DNA from: Mesorhizobium sp. M00.F.Ca.ET.216.01.1.1
GTDB taxonomy: Bacteria; Pseudomonadota; Alphaproteobacteria; Rhizobiales; Rhizobiaceae
Assembly: GCF_004010325.2 (NCBI RefSeq)
Contig: NZ_SADR02000017.1
Coordinates: forward strand, 62,001-126,000
DNA: 64,000 nucleotides
Reading direction: 5' to 3'
The notes below the pieces were generated by a model. That model was not told the DNA's origin and ran no database searches. It saw only the letters and a program-made list of their open reading frames with translations. How positions within the stretch are numbered: position 1 is the first letter of the stretch; every line of letters starts with the position of its first letter. This document shows positions 44,601 to 54,700 of this stretch, piece by piece. Both the position numbers and the translations under genes were made by a program.

Positions 44601-45095
44601 TTGCGGGGCGGTACCGCCACCGCACAAGCCTTCATCGACTCACTTGTCGACTTTAGTACGAACGTTGATCAGCTGCCCCTACTCGCAAGCGCACCCGACC
44701 TGCAAAACCCCGAAATACGCAAAGCGGTGTGGGATTTGACGCGCGATGCTACTCCGATCATCAAGCACCGGATTAGCCGATACGTGGAACGCGGGCCGAT
44801 CGGAGCAATGGTGAAGCTAACGAACAACCACCGGTGTCAGGGCTGCGACGTCTTGGGTCAGGCTTGGGCCACGTTCTTCAAACCGGATGGTATGCCGTAT
44901 GTCGAAGCTCACCACGTGGTGCAGGTATCGACACTCAGCGTTGATGTGCTGGGGCCGCAAAACGTCATTACGGTCTGTCCAAATCACCATCGCCAGCTTC
45001 ACTTCGAGGTCACCACGGTGCTGCACCTTGGCGACGAATTCGAATTCATCCTCCCTCCGCACCTCGCGTTCCGGATTCGGAAGTTTTCCGTCTGA
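44601..45095 (+). pseudogene. HNH endonuclease, C-terminal part (catalytic)
   Basis: This fragment follows the IS630 insertion and keeps the HNH catalytic core: zinc-type HRCQGCDVLG, then YVEAHHVVQVSTLSVDVLG and NVITVCPNHHRQLHFEV. The His pair in EAHH and the N-x-x-x-x-C-P-N-H-H match the HNH consensus. The frame could begin at TTG 44601, but no ribosome site is seen and the N-terminal half is separated, so a functional nuclease is unlikely. It overlaps the convergent vsr gene by 50 bases. Confidence 0.85.
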
Positions 45096-45579
45096 GACTA
45101 GCGTTAAAGCTTCGATGAAGGCGGTGTGGTTGGCTCATCCGCGCATCTATCGCCAGTCGCAATATTTGTAGGAGCGGCTCCAGGTAGTCGTTACGCTTTA
45201 TCTCGCATTCCCACACCTCCACGACAGCCCAGCCCCGCGAACGCAGTGCGCCCGCAGCAGCGGCGTCACGCTCCCGATTGCGCCTAAACTTCTCCGTCCA
45301 GAACGCGACCCTGGACTTTGGCGTGGTCGCGAGATGGCAGCCCGGATGGCGATGCCAGAAACAGCCATGAACGAATACCACGACCTTTCGCCGGGGAAAA
45401 ACGAGATCCGGCGTTCCCGGGAGGCCCTTAACATGAAGGCGGTATCGCAGACCGGCGGCATGAAGAGCCGATCGCACTTTCATCTCGGGCGACGTGTCCT
45501 TTTGCCGTACCGAACGCATTATCCTGCTGCGCTGTGAACTAACGGGATAATCGTCGTTGTCTATATGGTCACAGGTCAT
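45046..45579 (-). CDS. vsr: Very short patch repair (Vsr) endonuclease
   Basis: Vsr nicks beside T-G mismatches that arise when 5-methylcytosine deaminates, so it normally accompanies C5 methyltransferases. This 177-residue copy has RSRIMRSVRQKDTSPEMKVR, then the catalytic core LPGTPDLVFPRRKVVVFVHG with CFWHRHPGCHLATTP, and EKFRRNRERDAAAAGALRSR. The C-terminal 35 residues beyond the usual end are extra. It lies downstream of the two Druantia-like genes on the same strand. Confidence 0.92.
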   Translation of the reverse strand: MTCDHIDNDDYPVSSQRSRIMRSVRQKDTSPEMKVRSALHAAGLRYRLHVKGLPGTPDLVFPRRKVVVFVHGCFWHRHPGCHLATTPKSRVAFWTEKFRRNRERDAAAAGALRSRGWAVVEVWECEIKRNDYLEPLLQILRLAIDARMSQPHRLHRSFNASLRRKTSESGTRGAEGG

Positions 45580-45715
45580 GGTTCTCAGTGCTCATTAGGG
45601 ATGCAGCCGCCTGCGACGCTATAGGCGAACGTCGCAAAAACAGCCGCCTTCAGGCGCCAAAGTTGGCCGGACGCGCCATTCACGCTGAACCGTGCATTCC
45701 TTGAGGAGTCGACTC

Positions 45716-48700
45716 TCAGTCAAGTCTCACCGCAAGGAACGTCCCATCTAGACCGTTGAGAACTGAGAACGGTCGTTTAAGGCTCGTCACCTGCTCAGAG
45801 ATTGAGCTAGCATGATCGTGGTGTTCGTCGGTAACTCGCCATGAGCCCATTCCCTGATCAAAGAAGATCGTGCCAGAGCCACGCGGCGTTCGAAATTCAA
45901 GGCGACGGCGGTGCGGCGCGGATTGGACTTGTGACACCTGCACTTTCGGCACCACCTCGACAAGCGATTGCTCCATAACCGCCGTACGCGTAACTAGGTC
46001 GGCCCAATCCCTATGCAACCACGGTCCTGTACGAGCCCCACCGCCGGTCTTGGCGGCGAGAGTCTGCACTTTGACGTTGGTGTCATAGTCGCTGAAGGCG
46101 GCGACCACTTCCGTCAGGAGACGGATGGACAGCGGATTGAACAGGTACTTGTCCGAATAGCGAATCTCCAAACACGGGGCAGCGAATACCTGCGCTAATT
46201 CCGTCGAGCGCGCGCGCAACAGCGCCCTGAGCCGGGCACCGAAACCCGCGGCTGGTCCGTCGAGCTCATCAGCAATCTCGAAAATGGCCTCACTGCCGCC
46301 GGCCGAGAGCAGGGCGGATACATCTAGCCGCTCCCGCGGCGCGGCAAGCGCCGTTGCACCTCGTACCACCGGAGCATCGGAGACAGAGCCCCAACCAATA
46401 CCCACGGCCTTCGCGGATGCAGACGATGATGCCCAGGCGGTTAGCCCACGTGTCGAGACCACACCCGCCAGCCAGGCGTCGTTGTCGACTTCGTTTCGCG
46501 CTACGATGTCGACGCGTGCGCGCTGAGCCCATAGTACCACGTTCCGACGCGTGACGGCATCGGTAGCGGTCAGCGCGCTCGCGTCGACTGCGATCTGCAC
46601 CCCGCGCCCGCGAGCGCCCCAGCGTTCCAGAACGGGCGCCATTTGCCAAGTCTCCAATTCCCACTCTGCAGGAGGCCCTGACATGAACACGACCAGTGTA
46701 TTCGACGCATCGTCCCCAAGGCGGTCGGAGAGTGCTTGGGGGAGAGGTGCGGATTCATATTCGGTGGCAGGTCCGAACAGTCGGAAGCGCTTGGGAAGGT
46801 CCAGACTGCGTCCAATGGCGGTGAGTAGGGAATGCGCTGCCCTCCGGTCGGTGCCTTCGACCGCATGTTGGCTATCAACCGAGAGCACGCAGCGAGGGCA
46901 GGCGAATACTGCATCGGGATCGCCACAACGGCCCAACTTGCTGCAGTCCAGCAAGTCTCTAGCCTCGTTAAGTATGCCGATGGGATCACGAGCTATCGTG
47001 GCAGAGAAGCCGGCGCCTCCGCTCGCCCGGTCGAAGACAGCAGCGGTCCAATTGCGCTGGCCGGCAGGATGGATGGCGGGAGGCGCCGCAAAGCCCATCT
47101 CGTCAGCATCCACGCCGAGGCGACGCGCGGCCGCTTCTCTGATCGCCAAAGCCACCGTCAGCGCCACTTCACGGCTGGCGCAGTCGTAGAGTTGTATTTC
47201 GCAGACGTCGGTTCGAATTTCGTGACCGAGTCGTAGATGGCGCGCCACGGCATAGGGGTTGATCTCCGGCGCGCCTGTGCAGGTGCGTTCGTCGGCCGCA
47301 CGGGGGCCTCCGCGAAGTGGACGGTGCCCCGCGAGGGACCCGGCGCCATCCGCTTGGTGTTCGGCTTCCGCGCGGCCACAGTGCAGGCAGACCTCGAACC
47401 CATGGCCGTGCGGACCTGGATTGAACCAGAAGACCAGACCGTCCGAGCCGGTCCGGAGGCGCCCGACGTTTGGGTCCGGGAGAGCGCGCCAAGCCAGAGT
47501 GCGCGCCGAGACCCAGGGGTCGACGAGCATTGAAGTCCCGGTGTCCGAGGGGTCATCATGAACTTCGTAGCGCGCGTCGACGGCAAAACCGGCTGGAGCG
47601 AGGAATCGCATGATCTTGAAGTCAGAGCTGCCGCAATCGGGGCAGGCGCCGGGAGACACGGCGGATGGCGCCGACAGTAACGCGCCGCAGGACTGACAAT
47701 GGCGCATCTGACGAAGGCTTTGCACCTCCCGCACACCGGCCTTATCGGCGGGACGTTTCCAATTCAGCGTGACGCCCGCGGACTCTCGCACGACACCGTC
47801 CACCACCAAGCTCCGCCCAGGCGCATACTCGAATATGGCGATGTCGCGTTGTCGGGATGGGTATCCTCGAGAACTAAAGCGGTTCTCGCCAGAGTCCTCT
47901 CGCTTGTGTCGCTCGACCCCAGTCTCCGTCACGAAGGACACCACGTCGCTCGGGAAGCCATATGACGGTAGGAATCCGCGACCGGCGAGTTCACCCAAAA
48001 GGTAATTTCCCTGGAGCCTCCGACGTTGGAAGTCCCGCGCCTTGGATACCACAGAGGTTTCGGCATCCGGCTCATCGCCCCTTAGTGCGTCCCATTCCGC
48101 GCTCAAATCCGACTGAATGCGCTCGATCGTATCCCGGACACCTTCGAAGAGGTCGGGGTCTGGTCGCACGGGGGTCCCGCGCAACACCTCCTCAAGATCC
48201 GATGTCATCGTCTTGAGACCTGCAGCGGCGGCGTCGAGCCATGCTAGGAAGCGACGCCAAGGCAAGTTATTCAGGACTTCTGCGCTGAGTCCGAGGCCGA
48301 AAAAGGCGCCATTCGTCAGTTTGTGAAGTTCGGCGCCCTGAGTGGCCAGAAAGCGCGCAAGAAGAAGGGCGTGGGCGTGACGTCGAGCGATGGTTGGGCT
48401 TTCGAGACTGACCACCGGCGCGGGCGCTTCTCGCGCCAGGAAGGCGCCGGGATCTGCGAACGCGAGTCGGTCGAGCGGTCGATCCTTGCAAATCGTCAGG
48501 CCAAGAGCGATCGGCTGACGCGCCCGTCCCGCCCGGCCGACACGCTGCCGGTAATTAGCGATCGCCGGTGGCGCATTGGTGTTTAGAACCGCCTCGATGC
48601 TTCCAATGTCAACGCCCATCTCCATGGTGGTCGAGCAGCCAAGGACGTTGACTTTTCCAGATTTGAAGGCGTTTTCGTAGTCGCGGAGCAGGAAACTCGG

Positions 48701-51700
48701 TTGCTGAGCGGAGTGCTCCGCCGCGCGCAGCCACGGCGAGAACCTCGCCGCGCGATCCTGCTGATCGCCCCAGGCCCCCTTGGCCCTCAGGAGCGAGACA
48801 CGTTCATCGGTCGCTAGCCAGTCGTCGAGAATTGAATCGGAGACGCGACCTCCGTGGGCATCACGGCGCCATGGAAACGGCAGGGTCGGCATGTCGACGG
48901 CTTCGGCTTTCGGGTGCACACCGAGCTTGTCGTATGGGCTTAGTCCGCGGAAGGTCGTGTCCACCAGACGTCGAGTGTTGGGGCACCAGAAGGCCCTTTC
49001 GATCGGCGTGACATTCATGTCGCCGAGCCGTAGCCGGAAGCCATTCGGACTGACCGTCATGAACCTTTGCAACGTCGACCATGCTGCCCGCAGAAGTTCG
49101 TTCAAGTCATCCCGAACGCTTGGATCATCGCGATCGAGACCAAGCGCCTGGACAAGCATCCGAACCACGCGAGAAGGTCTTGGACCGTAGGGGTGTGGCC
49201 AGAAGCGGACGTATCGGCTTGAGGGAAGCGCAGGCTCGAAAGGTACCATTTCCACGTGGCTCTGGCGGCGGTCAATCCAACGCATCCAACGTTTAGCGTC
49301 GAAATCCAGGATGACGTTAGTTCGGACAAAATGCGTAAGGAGAAGGCGCACGAGGTCGCGCCAGTCGTCTGCATTCAACCCTAAGCGCGTTGCGGAAGCC
49401 GGAACGACCACGTTGGGCTCGTCCAGGCCGGGAATGGTCAAGCGCAAAAGGCCCAATGTCTCAGCGCTGTTGGCGCGGACGGGCCGTCGCATGATCTCCC
49501 GATATAGCATGAATTCAGCGAGCCGCGCTGGGTCGGAGAAAGTCTCTTCGCGCTCGACCCAGAGATTCGAGAGAAAGCGGTTGATTGTGGGCTCAGCGGC
49601 GAGTCGATCGACAAGTTGGCGCCAGGCCTTCGGGGTGGCGACCCCTTCGAGCCTGATTCGCGCCAACCGAAGGTCAGCCATGAGGCTGAGAGTGATCCCG
49701 TCCTGCTCGTCGGAGGCCAGTCGCTTGAGCTTAGCCTCGATCGCGGCGATGGCCTGGTCGTCCCGCACGGGACGATCCTGCACAAAGTGGTAGAGAAAGC
49801 TTCGGACGAAGCCGCGCTCCGATGCCACCTGCAAGTTCGCCGCGTGTCGGGCCGTGCCCTGCCGCGCATCGGTGAAGGTAATCAGTTGCCGGCCGTCGAG
49901 CGGCAAGGGCTCGTCAGCGTCAGGTTTTGGCGATAGGTGCCCGACGAGTCCAGGGGTGATCTGAGACATCAAGTAGGGCGCACCCGCGACGAGCGATCGA
50001 AGCACGCCGGCCTCGAGGTCCACCTTCTTGGGTGCCCAGCCGCAACATGGACACTCACCTACGTGGCGGCTCGCGGTCGTTGGTAACCCCGCGCCGTCCA
50101 CGGTCTCGACGATCGCACCGGTTTTTGGCTCGAAGCGGATTATCGGAGACGGCCGTGCCCCGCGCGCCCCTAAATATCGGCGGTTCACGACCGGGGATGT
50201 GGTCAGCGGCGCATCGTCTTGTGTGTCGTCTTCGGCGCCGAAGGTTTCGTCGCGATCGAGCGTTTGCTCGAACTCACCGTCCCCTGTGCCGCCTGTCCAG
50301 GCCACAAGATGCGATCCGTCGGCAGTTTCTTCAGCCTTGAGCGCACCATCGCCGCATTGAATGCAATAGGCCCATTCGAGCACGAGCGATCCGCAGTGTG
50401 AGCAATGCTCTCGCGATTCGAGGAAGACGGCGCCGAAGTGCCAGTCGGCTGCTTCAGATGCGGCGGGCCGCCCGGGACAGGTCGGGTTCACGCAGGCCCA
50501 GAGACCGGAAAGCGTCCGGTGGAAGAGGTGTAGGCGGACCGGCAGGATTGAGTCTCCGCCAGCGCTGGCCAGCGCCGGATCGGAATGTGGGTCCTTCGCC
50601 CTTGACGCTTCGACAAGCAGGCGCCTCGGGTCTACGTCCGCGCCGCCGATCTGGCGCGCCTGCGCGCTCCAGCCGCTCCAGCCTACGATGGCGCCGGCTC
50701 TGAACTGCTCCCTCAGGACCCTTAGCGGTGCAGACTTAGCGAAGATCTCACCGGCCTGGAGCGGTTCCATGCCCGCTATCTCGTCAAGTTCGATGAGATT
50801 GCTATTGAGGGCAGGAGAGGCCGGTAGCGACGCCCTAACACCTCTTACCACGTGAATATTTTGCTCTGGTGCGCCTGACAGATCTCGAAGGAAGGATCGT
50901 AGCTCGGCGGCGTCCGGGCCGCCGATCGTCGCTGAGGTCGCGACGTATCGGAGCTCTTCGGGTTTGCGACCGAAAGCAAGCGCGACGCGGCGTAGTAGGA
51001 GAGCAATTTCGGCCGCCTGGGCGCCGACATATGAGTGCGCTTCGTCCAGTACCACGAAGTCAAGCGTACCTTGTGACGCCCGCAGGATCGGTGCGTCCTT
51101 CTGCCGGATCAGCATGTACTCCAGCATGGTAACGTTGGTGACAAGAACCGGCGGAGGCGAGCGCCTGAGTGTCGTCCTATCAGCGACCTTCCAGGGTTCC
51201 CCACGCGCGGCGGTGCTCCGCACACTCTCCGGCGTGTCGCCATTGTAGAGGCAGTAGCGCAGCGCTCCGCCGAAGGGGGCGAACCACTTTGACAGCCGCT
51301 CCTCCTGGCTGGCGATAAGTGCGTTGAGCGGATAGAGCATCAGCGCGCGCACTCCTTCGAGCGGTTTTGCACCGCTATCGGAGGATCGAACCAGCCCATC
51401 CAAAATCGGTGTCAAAAAGCATTCTGTCTTCCCTGAGCCTGTGCCGCTCGACACGATCACCGAAGCGGCGCGTTCGCCGCAAAGCTGCTTCCAAGCGTCC
51501 ACCTGGTGGGTGTAGGGCGGGTATGCGACTTCACGCAGAACTTCGAGCGTTCTTGGGTGCAAAAGGCCAGCCGGCAATCCGCCCCAACCGCCCTCTAACG
51601 GCAACCAGGGATAAGCGCCTTCGACAAACGGTTCGGAGAGGGCCGAGTTAGGCTGACCAGCGCGCGCACCCAAGCCCTCACGCAGATGCCGATTGAGATC

Positions 51701-51781
51701 GACTGAACGGAGTCGAGCCATACCGACAATCGCATCTGCAGCATCGCGTGGCAGCCGCGCCAGAAGCCTCTCGATTTCCAT
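45716..51781 (-). CDS. druE: Giant DEAD/DEAH helicase with MZB (DUF1998) domain, DruE-like
   Basis: This 2,021-residue superfamily 2 helicase has Walker A SSGTGSGKTE (residues 111 to 120), DEAH at 246 to 249, motif III SAT (283 to 285), TFTDARQ near 635, GVDIGS near 1056 and motif VI QRVGRAGRARQ at 1079. Zinc cysteines occur between 430 and 476 (CVNPTC, CSHCG, CIQCG). The C-terminal MZB/DUF1998 domain (about 1520 to 1640) ends with four cysteines at 1613, 1619, 1628 and 1631. The last 380 residues are unassigned. Size, domain order and the large upstream partner fit DruE of Druantia, which is a DUF1998 helicase. The start at 51781 is chosen because it overlaps the partner's stop as TGATG; the longer frame to 51994 is rejected. 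Confidence 0.82.
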   Translation of the reverse strand: MEIERLLARLPRDAADAIVGMARLRSVDLNRHLREGLGARAGQPNSALSEPFVEGAYPWLPLEGGWGGLPAGLLHPRTLEVLREVAYPPYTHQVDAWKQLCGERAASVIVSSGTGSGKTECFLTPILDGLVRSSDSGAKPLEGVRALMLYPLNALIASQEERLSKWFAPFGGALRYCLYNGDTPESVRSTAARGEPWKVADRTTLRRSPPPVLVTNVTMLEYMLIRQKDAPILRASQGTLDFVVLDEAHSYVGAQAAEIALLLRRVALAFGRKPEELRYVATSATIGGPDAAELRSFLRDLSGAPEQNIHVVRGVRASLPASPALNSNLIELDEIAGMEPLQAGEIFAKSAPLRVLREQFRAGAIVGWSGWSAQARQIGGADVDPRRLLVEASRAKDPHSDPALASAGGDSILPVRLHLFHRTLSGLWACVNPTCPGRPAASEAADWHFGAVFLESREHCSHCGSLVLEWAYCIQCGDGALKAEETADGSHLVAWTGGTGDGEFEQTLDRDETFGAEDDTQDDAPLTTSPVVNRRYLGARGARPSPIIRFEPKTGAIVETVDGAGLPTTASRHVGECPCCGWAPKKVDLEAGVLRSLVAGAPYLMSQITPGLVGHLSPKPDADEPLPLDGRQLITFTDARQGTARHAANLQVASERGFVRSFLYHFVQDRPVRDDQAIAAIEAKLKRLASDEQDGITLSLMADLRLARIRLEGVATPKAWRQLVDRLAAEPTINRFLSNLWVEREETFSDPARLAEFMLYREIMRRPVRANSAETLGLLRLTIPGLDEPNVVVPASATRLGLNADDWRDLVRLLLTHFVRTNVILDFDAKRWMRWIDRRQSHVEMVPFEPALPSSRYVRFWPHPYGPRPSRVVRMLVQALGLDRDDPSVRDDLNELLRAAWSTLQRFMTVSPNGFRLRLGDMNVTPIERAFWCPNTRRLVDTTFRGLSPYDKLGVHPKAEAVDMPTLPFPWRRDAHGGRVSDSILDDWLATDERVSLLRAKGAWGDQQDRAARFSPWLRAAEHSAQQPSFLLRDYENAFKSGKVNVLGCSTTMEMGVDIGSIEAVLNTNAPPAIANYRQRVGRAGRARQPIALGLTICKDRPLDRLAFADPGAFLAREAPAPVVSLESPTIARRHAHALLLARFLATQGAELHKLTNGAFFGLGLSAEVLNNLPWRRFLAWLDAAAAGLKTMTSDLEEVLRGTPVRPDPDLFEGVRDTIERIQSDLSAEWDALRGDEPDAETSVVSKARDFQRRRLQGNYLLGELAGRGFLPSYGFPSDVVSFVTETGVERHKREDSGENRFSSRGYPSRQRDIAIFEYAPGRSLVVDGVVRESAGVTLNWKRPADKAGVREVQSLRQMRHCQSCGALLSAPSAVSPGACPDCGSSDFKIMRFLAPAGFAVDARYEVHDDPSDTGTSMLVDPWVSARTLAWRALPDPNVGRLRTGSDGLVFWFNPGPHGHGFEVCLHCGRAEAEHQADGAGSLAGHRPLRGGPRAADERTCTGAPEINPYAVARHLRLGHEIRTDVCEIQLYDCASREVALTVALAIREAAARRLGVDADEMGFAAPPAIHPAGQRNWTAAVFDRASGGAGFSATIARDPIGILNEARDLLDCSKLGRCGDPDAVFACPRCVLSVDSQHAVEGTDRRAAHSLLTAIGRSLDLPKRFRLFGPATEYESAPLPQALSDRLGDDASNTLVVFMSGPPAEWELETWQMAPVLERWGARGRGVQIAVDASALTATDAVTRRNVVLWAQRARVDIVARNEVDNDAWLAGVVSTRGLTAWASSSASAKAVGIGWGSVSDAPVVRGATALAAPRERLDVSALLSAGGSEAIFEIADELDGPAAGFGARLRALLRARSTELAQVFAAPCLEIRYSDKYLFNPLSIRLLTEVVAAFSDYDTNVKVQTLAAKTGGGARTGPWLHRDWADLVTRTAVMEQSLVEVVPKVQVSQVQSAPHRRRLEFRTPRGSGTIFFDQGMGSWRVTDEHHDHASSISEQVTSLKRPFSVLNGLDGTFLAVRLD

Positions 51782-54700
51782 CACAGGTCCATTCGTTGGG
51801 TGGTGCCGGGGTCTATAGTCTCGCGTCCAAGGGCGACGGCGAGAGCGCTCTCGAAGAGCTGACGGTCGTGGAGCCAAGCGGCCCGACATCGTCCGACAAC
51901 CTGCGGGTTTTGATGGAGTTTGCCGGCCGCCATTCGCGCCGCCACTAGGGGAGCAGCGATCAAATCCGCGAAGGCTGGGTCGTACCGCTCCCAAAGCTCG
52001 CGTCGCTCTGGCAGGAGCCCCGCGAGATGCAATCCGGTCGGTGGCTCGCGATGCTCACTCTGACGAGTCACGAACGCTTCGGCGAGTTCCCGAAGCGTTT
52101 CCTTCGGACGCCGGCATAGCCTTCCGATGAGGCCGGGTTCCAAATCTGCTCGTGGCGCGACCAATAGGAAGGTGATCCACGCATGAGTCGCTAGCCCGGG
52201 CTCCAGATCAGCGATTTGGCCGAGGGCGGCCGCCACATTGCGCCCTGCGTCGGCAGTCGGTAGTTCCAACCGTTCCAGGCGGCGCTCCAACTCGTCAATT
52301 CTCGTTCGAAACGCAGACACCCAGTGCTCGACTTCCGTTGCGCACCAGAGGAAGGGTAACTCACTTTGTAGCCGGATCACGGCGTCGCGCTCCTCAAGAG
52401 TGTCGCAGGTCGACAGGATCCACGGAGCCGCCTGGGGGGCACGGCAAAGTGACCGCAGGGCATCGATCGCCGGCACGGGCACGTTGCGATCCCGCGCGGC
52501 CACGCTCAGATCGACCAAGAGGCGGAGATCAGCGCGGTTCAAGGCTTCCGGGTGCTTTAACACTGTAGCAAATGCATCGTCCCGGGCGTCACGTCGTGCG
52601 ATCCTGAAGGCCAGACGAAGCGCACTTCCACGATCGTCGTCGCCCGGTGGTTGGGCGACCACCTTCGGTCTGAGCGAGGTCCCGTCATTGGTTCGCCCGA
52701 AGATCAGCCAGGGGCCCGGACCGAGCTCTTGCAGGAGTCGCGTCTGCAATTCCTGCAAGGAAAGGCGTGGAAGGTTGTTGGAGAGTTTCGCGGTAGGCTG
52801 CGTCAGCGCTAGCGCATCCAGATTCCAACCAAGGATACTCGAAAGGCCCGAGAACGGCGAAATGCCTTTCTCGGCCACCAGCGGCTGGTCTTCGTCGTAC
52901 CAGGCGATCTCGGCGAAGTGGTCACCTCGACCGGCCCAGCTCAGGCGCACCTCCGCATCGAGGTCCGGAAAGCTACCAAGGAGATCCCGCAATTCGTCTT
53001 GAAAGGCCGATAGCGGGACGAGACCGTCGATACGACGCGTGGCCTGCACGGGCTGTCCTGCGCCCTGCCGAACCACCAGCCATAGGTCGCGACCGCCAGG
53101 CGCCAACAGGCGGAACCCATGCAGTCGATCGATCGAAATCTGGGCCCGGCTTACGGCGGGCCGCATGTCCGGGGTCAACAGGAGCGGCTCGGCAATCGGA
53201 TCAGCGAGCGTTAGGTCGAGTTGGGTGTCCCATCGCAGCGCCACGTGTAGCATCGCGCCTGGGGTGTGGAGTCGAAGATCGACGCGCGCGTCATCACCAT
53301 TCCTGGAGATCGGAAGGATCTGACCGCCCTTCGCCGCAACGCTGGCCCCGAGCAGATTCTCGATTTTCAACGAGTGGGTTCGCGGTTCTCCCGATAGCAC
53401 CAATTCACGCGGCGCAACGTCGGCGCAGGTCCAAGCGACCAGTTCACCGCCCCGCCTCATTGCGATCTCGACCCTGCCCAGGGGCGCGTGTTTGTTCGAA
53501 GAACGCCACGAGCCTCTCCCCAACGACCGCCAAATTAGGTCTTCCGACGAAACCAGCGTGTGATGCTGACCATCCGAAAGCCAAGCCTTTGGCGTCCCTA
53601 GGAACACCGTCTCGCGCACCCGCCGTAGAGTCTCTCCTGTGAGGATCAGTCGCTTCGTATCCTCGCGCTCGGCCGCGCTACGCCACGTGAGACGCCCATC
53701 ACCAAGGTCGAGCGAAGCTTGCCCGACGAAGGCCAGAAGACAGCGTCCATCGAGGATGCAGTCTCCCAAGTCAGAAGGAGGGTGTTCGAACTTCAGTGCT
53801 GAACGAGCCTCCTGCGTTACAGCCATAGCCAGCCATGGCCGAGTGCTTCGAAAGGGCGAACTGCCAATGAATCTTAGTTCAAGCGCGTTCTCAAAATCGA
53901 CGCCAGGATCTGGCTGGAAGAGGAGGACAGGCGCGTCTACCGGCTCGCCGGCAAACGCGGTGAACTCTTCGACTAAGGTCTCCCCTGCAACTGCCGCCAA
54001 CCTAATTGCCTGGTTCAGGCGAGCGGGAACTTCGAACGCCTTGACCAGCGGACGGGACTCCCACGCTGTCGCCTCGTCTGATTCCACCTGTTCCAGCACG
54101 GCGATGGGCCGGTTCAAACCCGGCAGATCACCCCGCGGAAAGATGCGCAGCCGAGTGGCACCTTCCATCGCTGCCTGCAATTGGGGAGATGTTCGGACCA
54201 CGTCGAGTTCACCTGACAAGGTGAGTTCGGCCCGCGGCGCCCACCCTTCGGCGGTGCGCCGCAGCAATCGGCTTGCCGCCAGGGCTCCCCCTTCGACGCG
54301 CCGGGTCCGGACCAAGTCTTCCACCAGAGATCGAAAATCGCCTTCCTCCAAGTCAAAAGGCAGATCGTTGCGCCAAGCAGGCACCACAGAATCCAGGTGG
54401 AGCACGGGATCTCGGTCATTTCGTTCGTGGAGGGGCGGCAATTGTTGACGGAAACGAACGATTACCGTGGACAGCGCCACGGCTGGCTCCACCAGCGCCT
54501 GAACAAGCGTTTCGCCCGCCCGCCATGCCTCACTTGCGACGGCCTCGGCAGGTGTGAAGCCCATTTCGATCGCCAAGATGCTGCGCTTCAGCCATAACCC
54601 CAAGGTTCCCTCTTTGATGGCAGCAGCTGGAAAACCCGTCTCGCGCACTACGCCGAAGAGGAGCGGCACGTCGGTCGGCTGAGGGCGTCGCCACCGTTTC

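Noticed and set aside
51782..51994. N-terminal extension of the giant helicase by 71 codons
   Set aside because: It would overlap the DruH-like gene by 214 bases, has no ribosome site, and the TGATG overlap at 51781 gives a better start.
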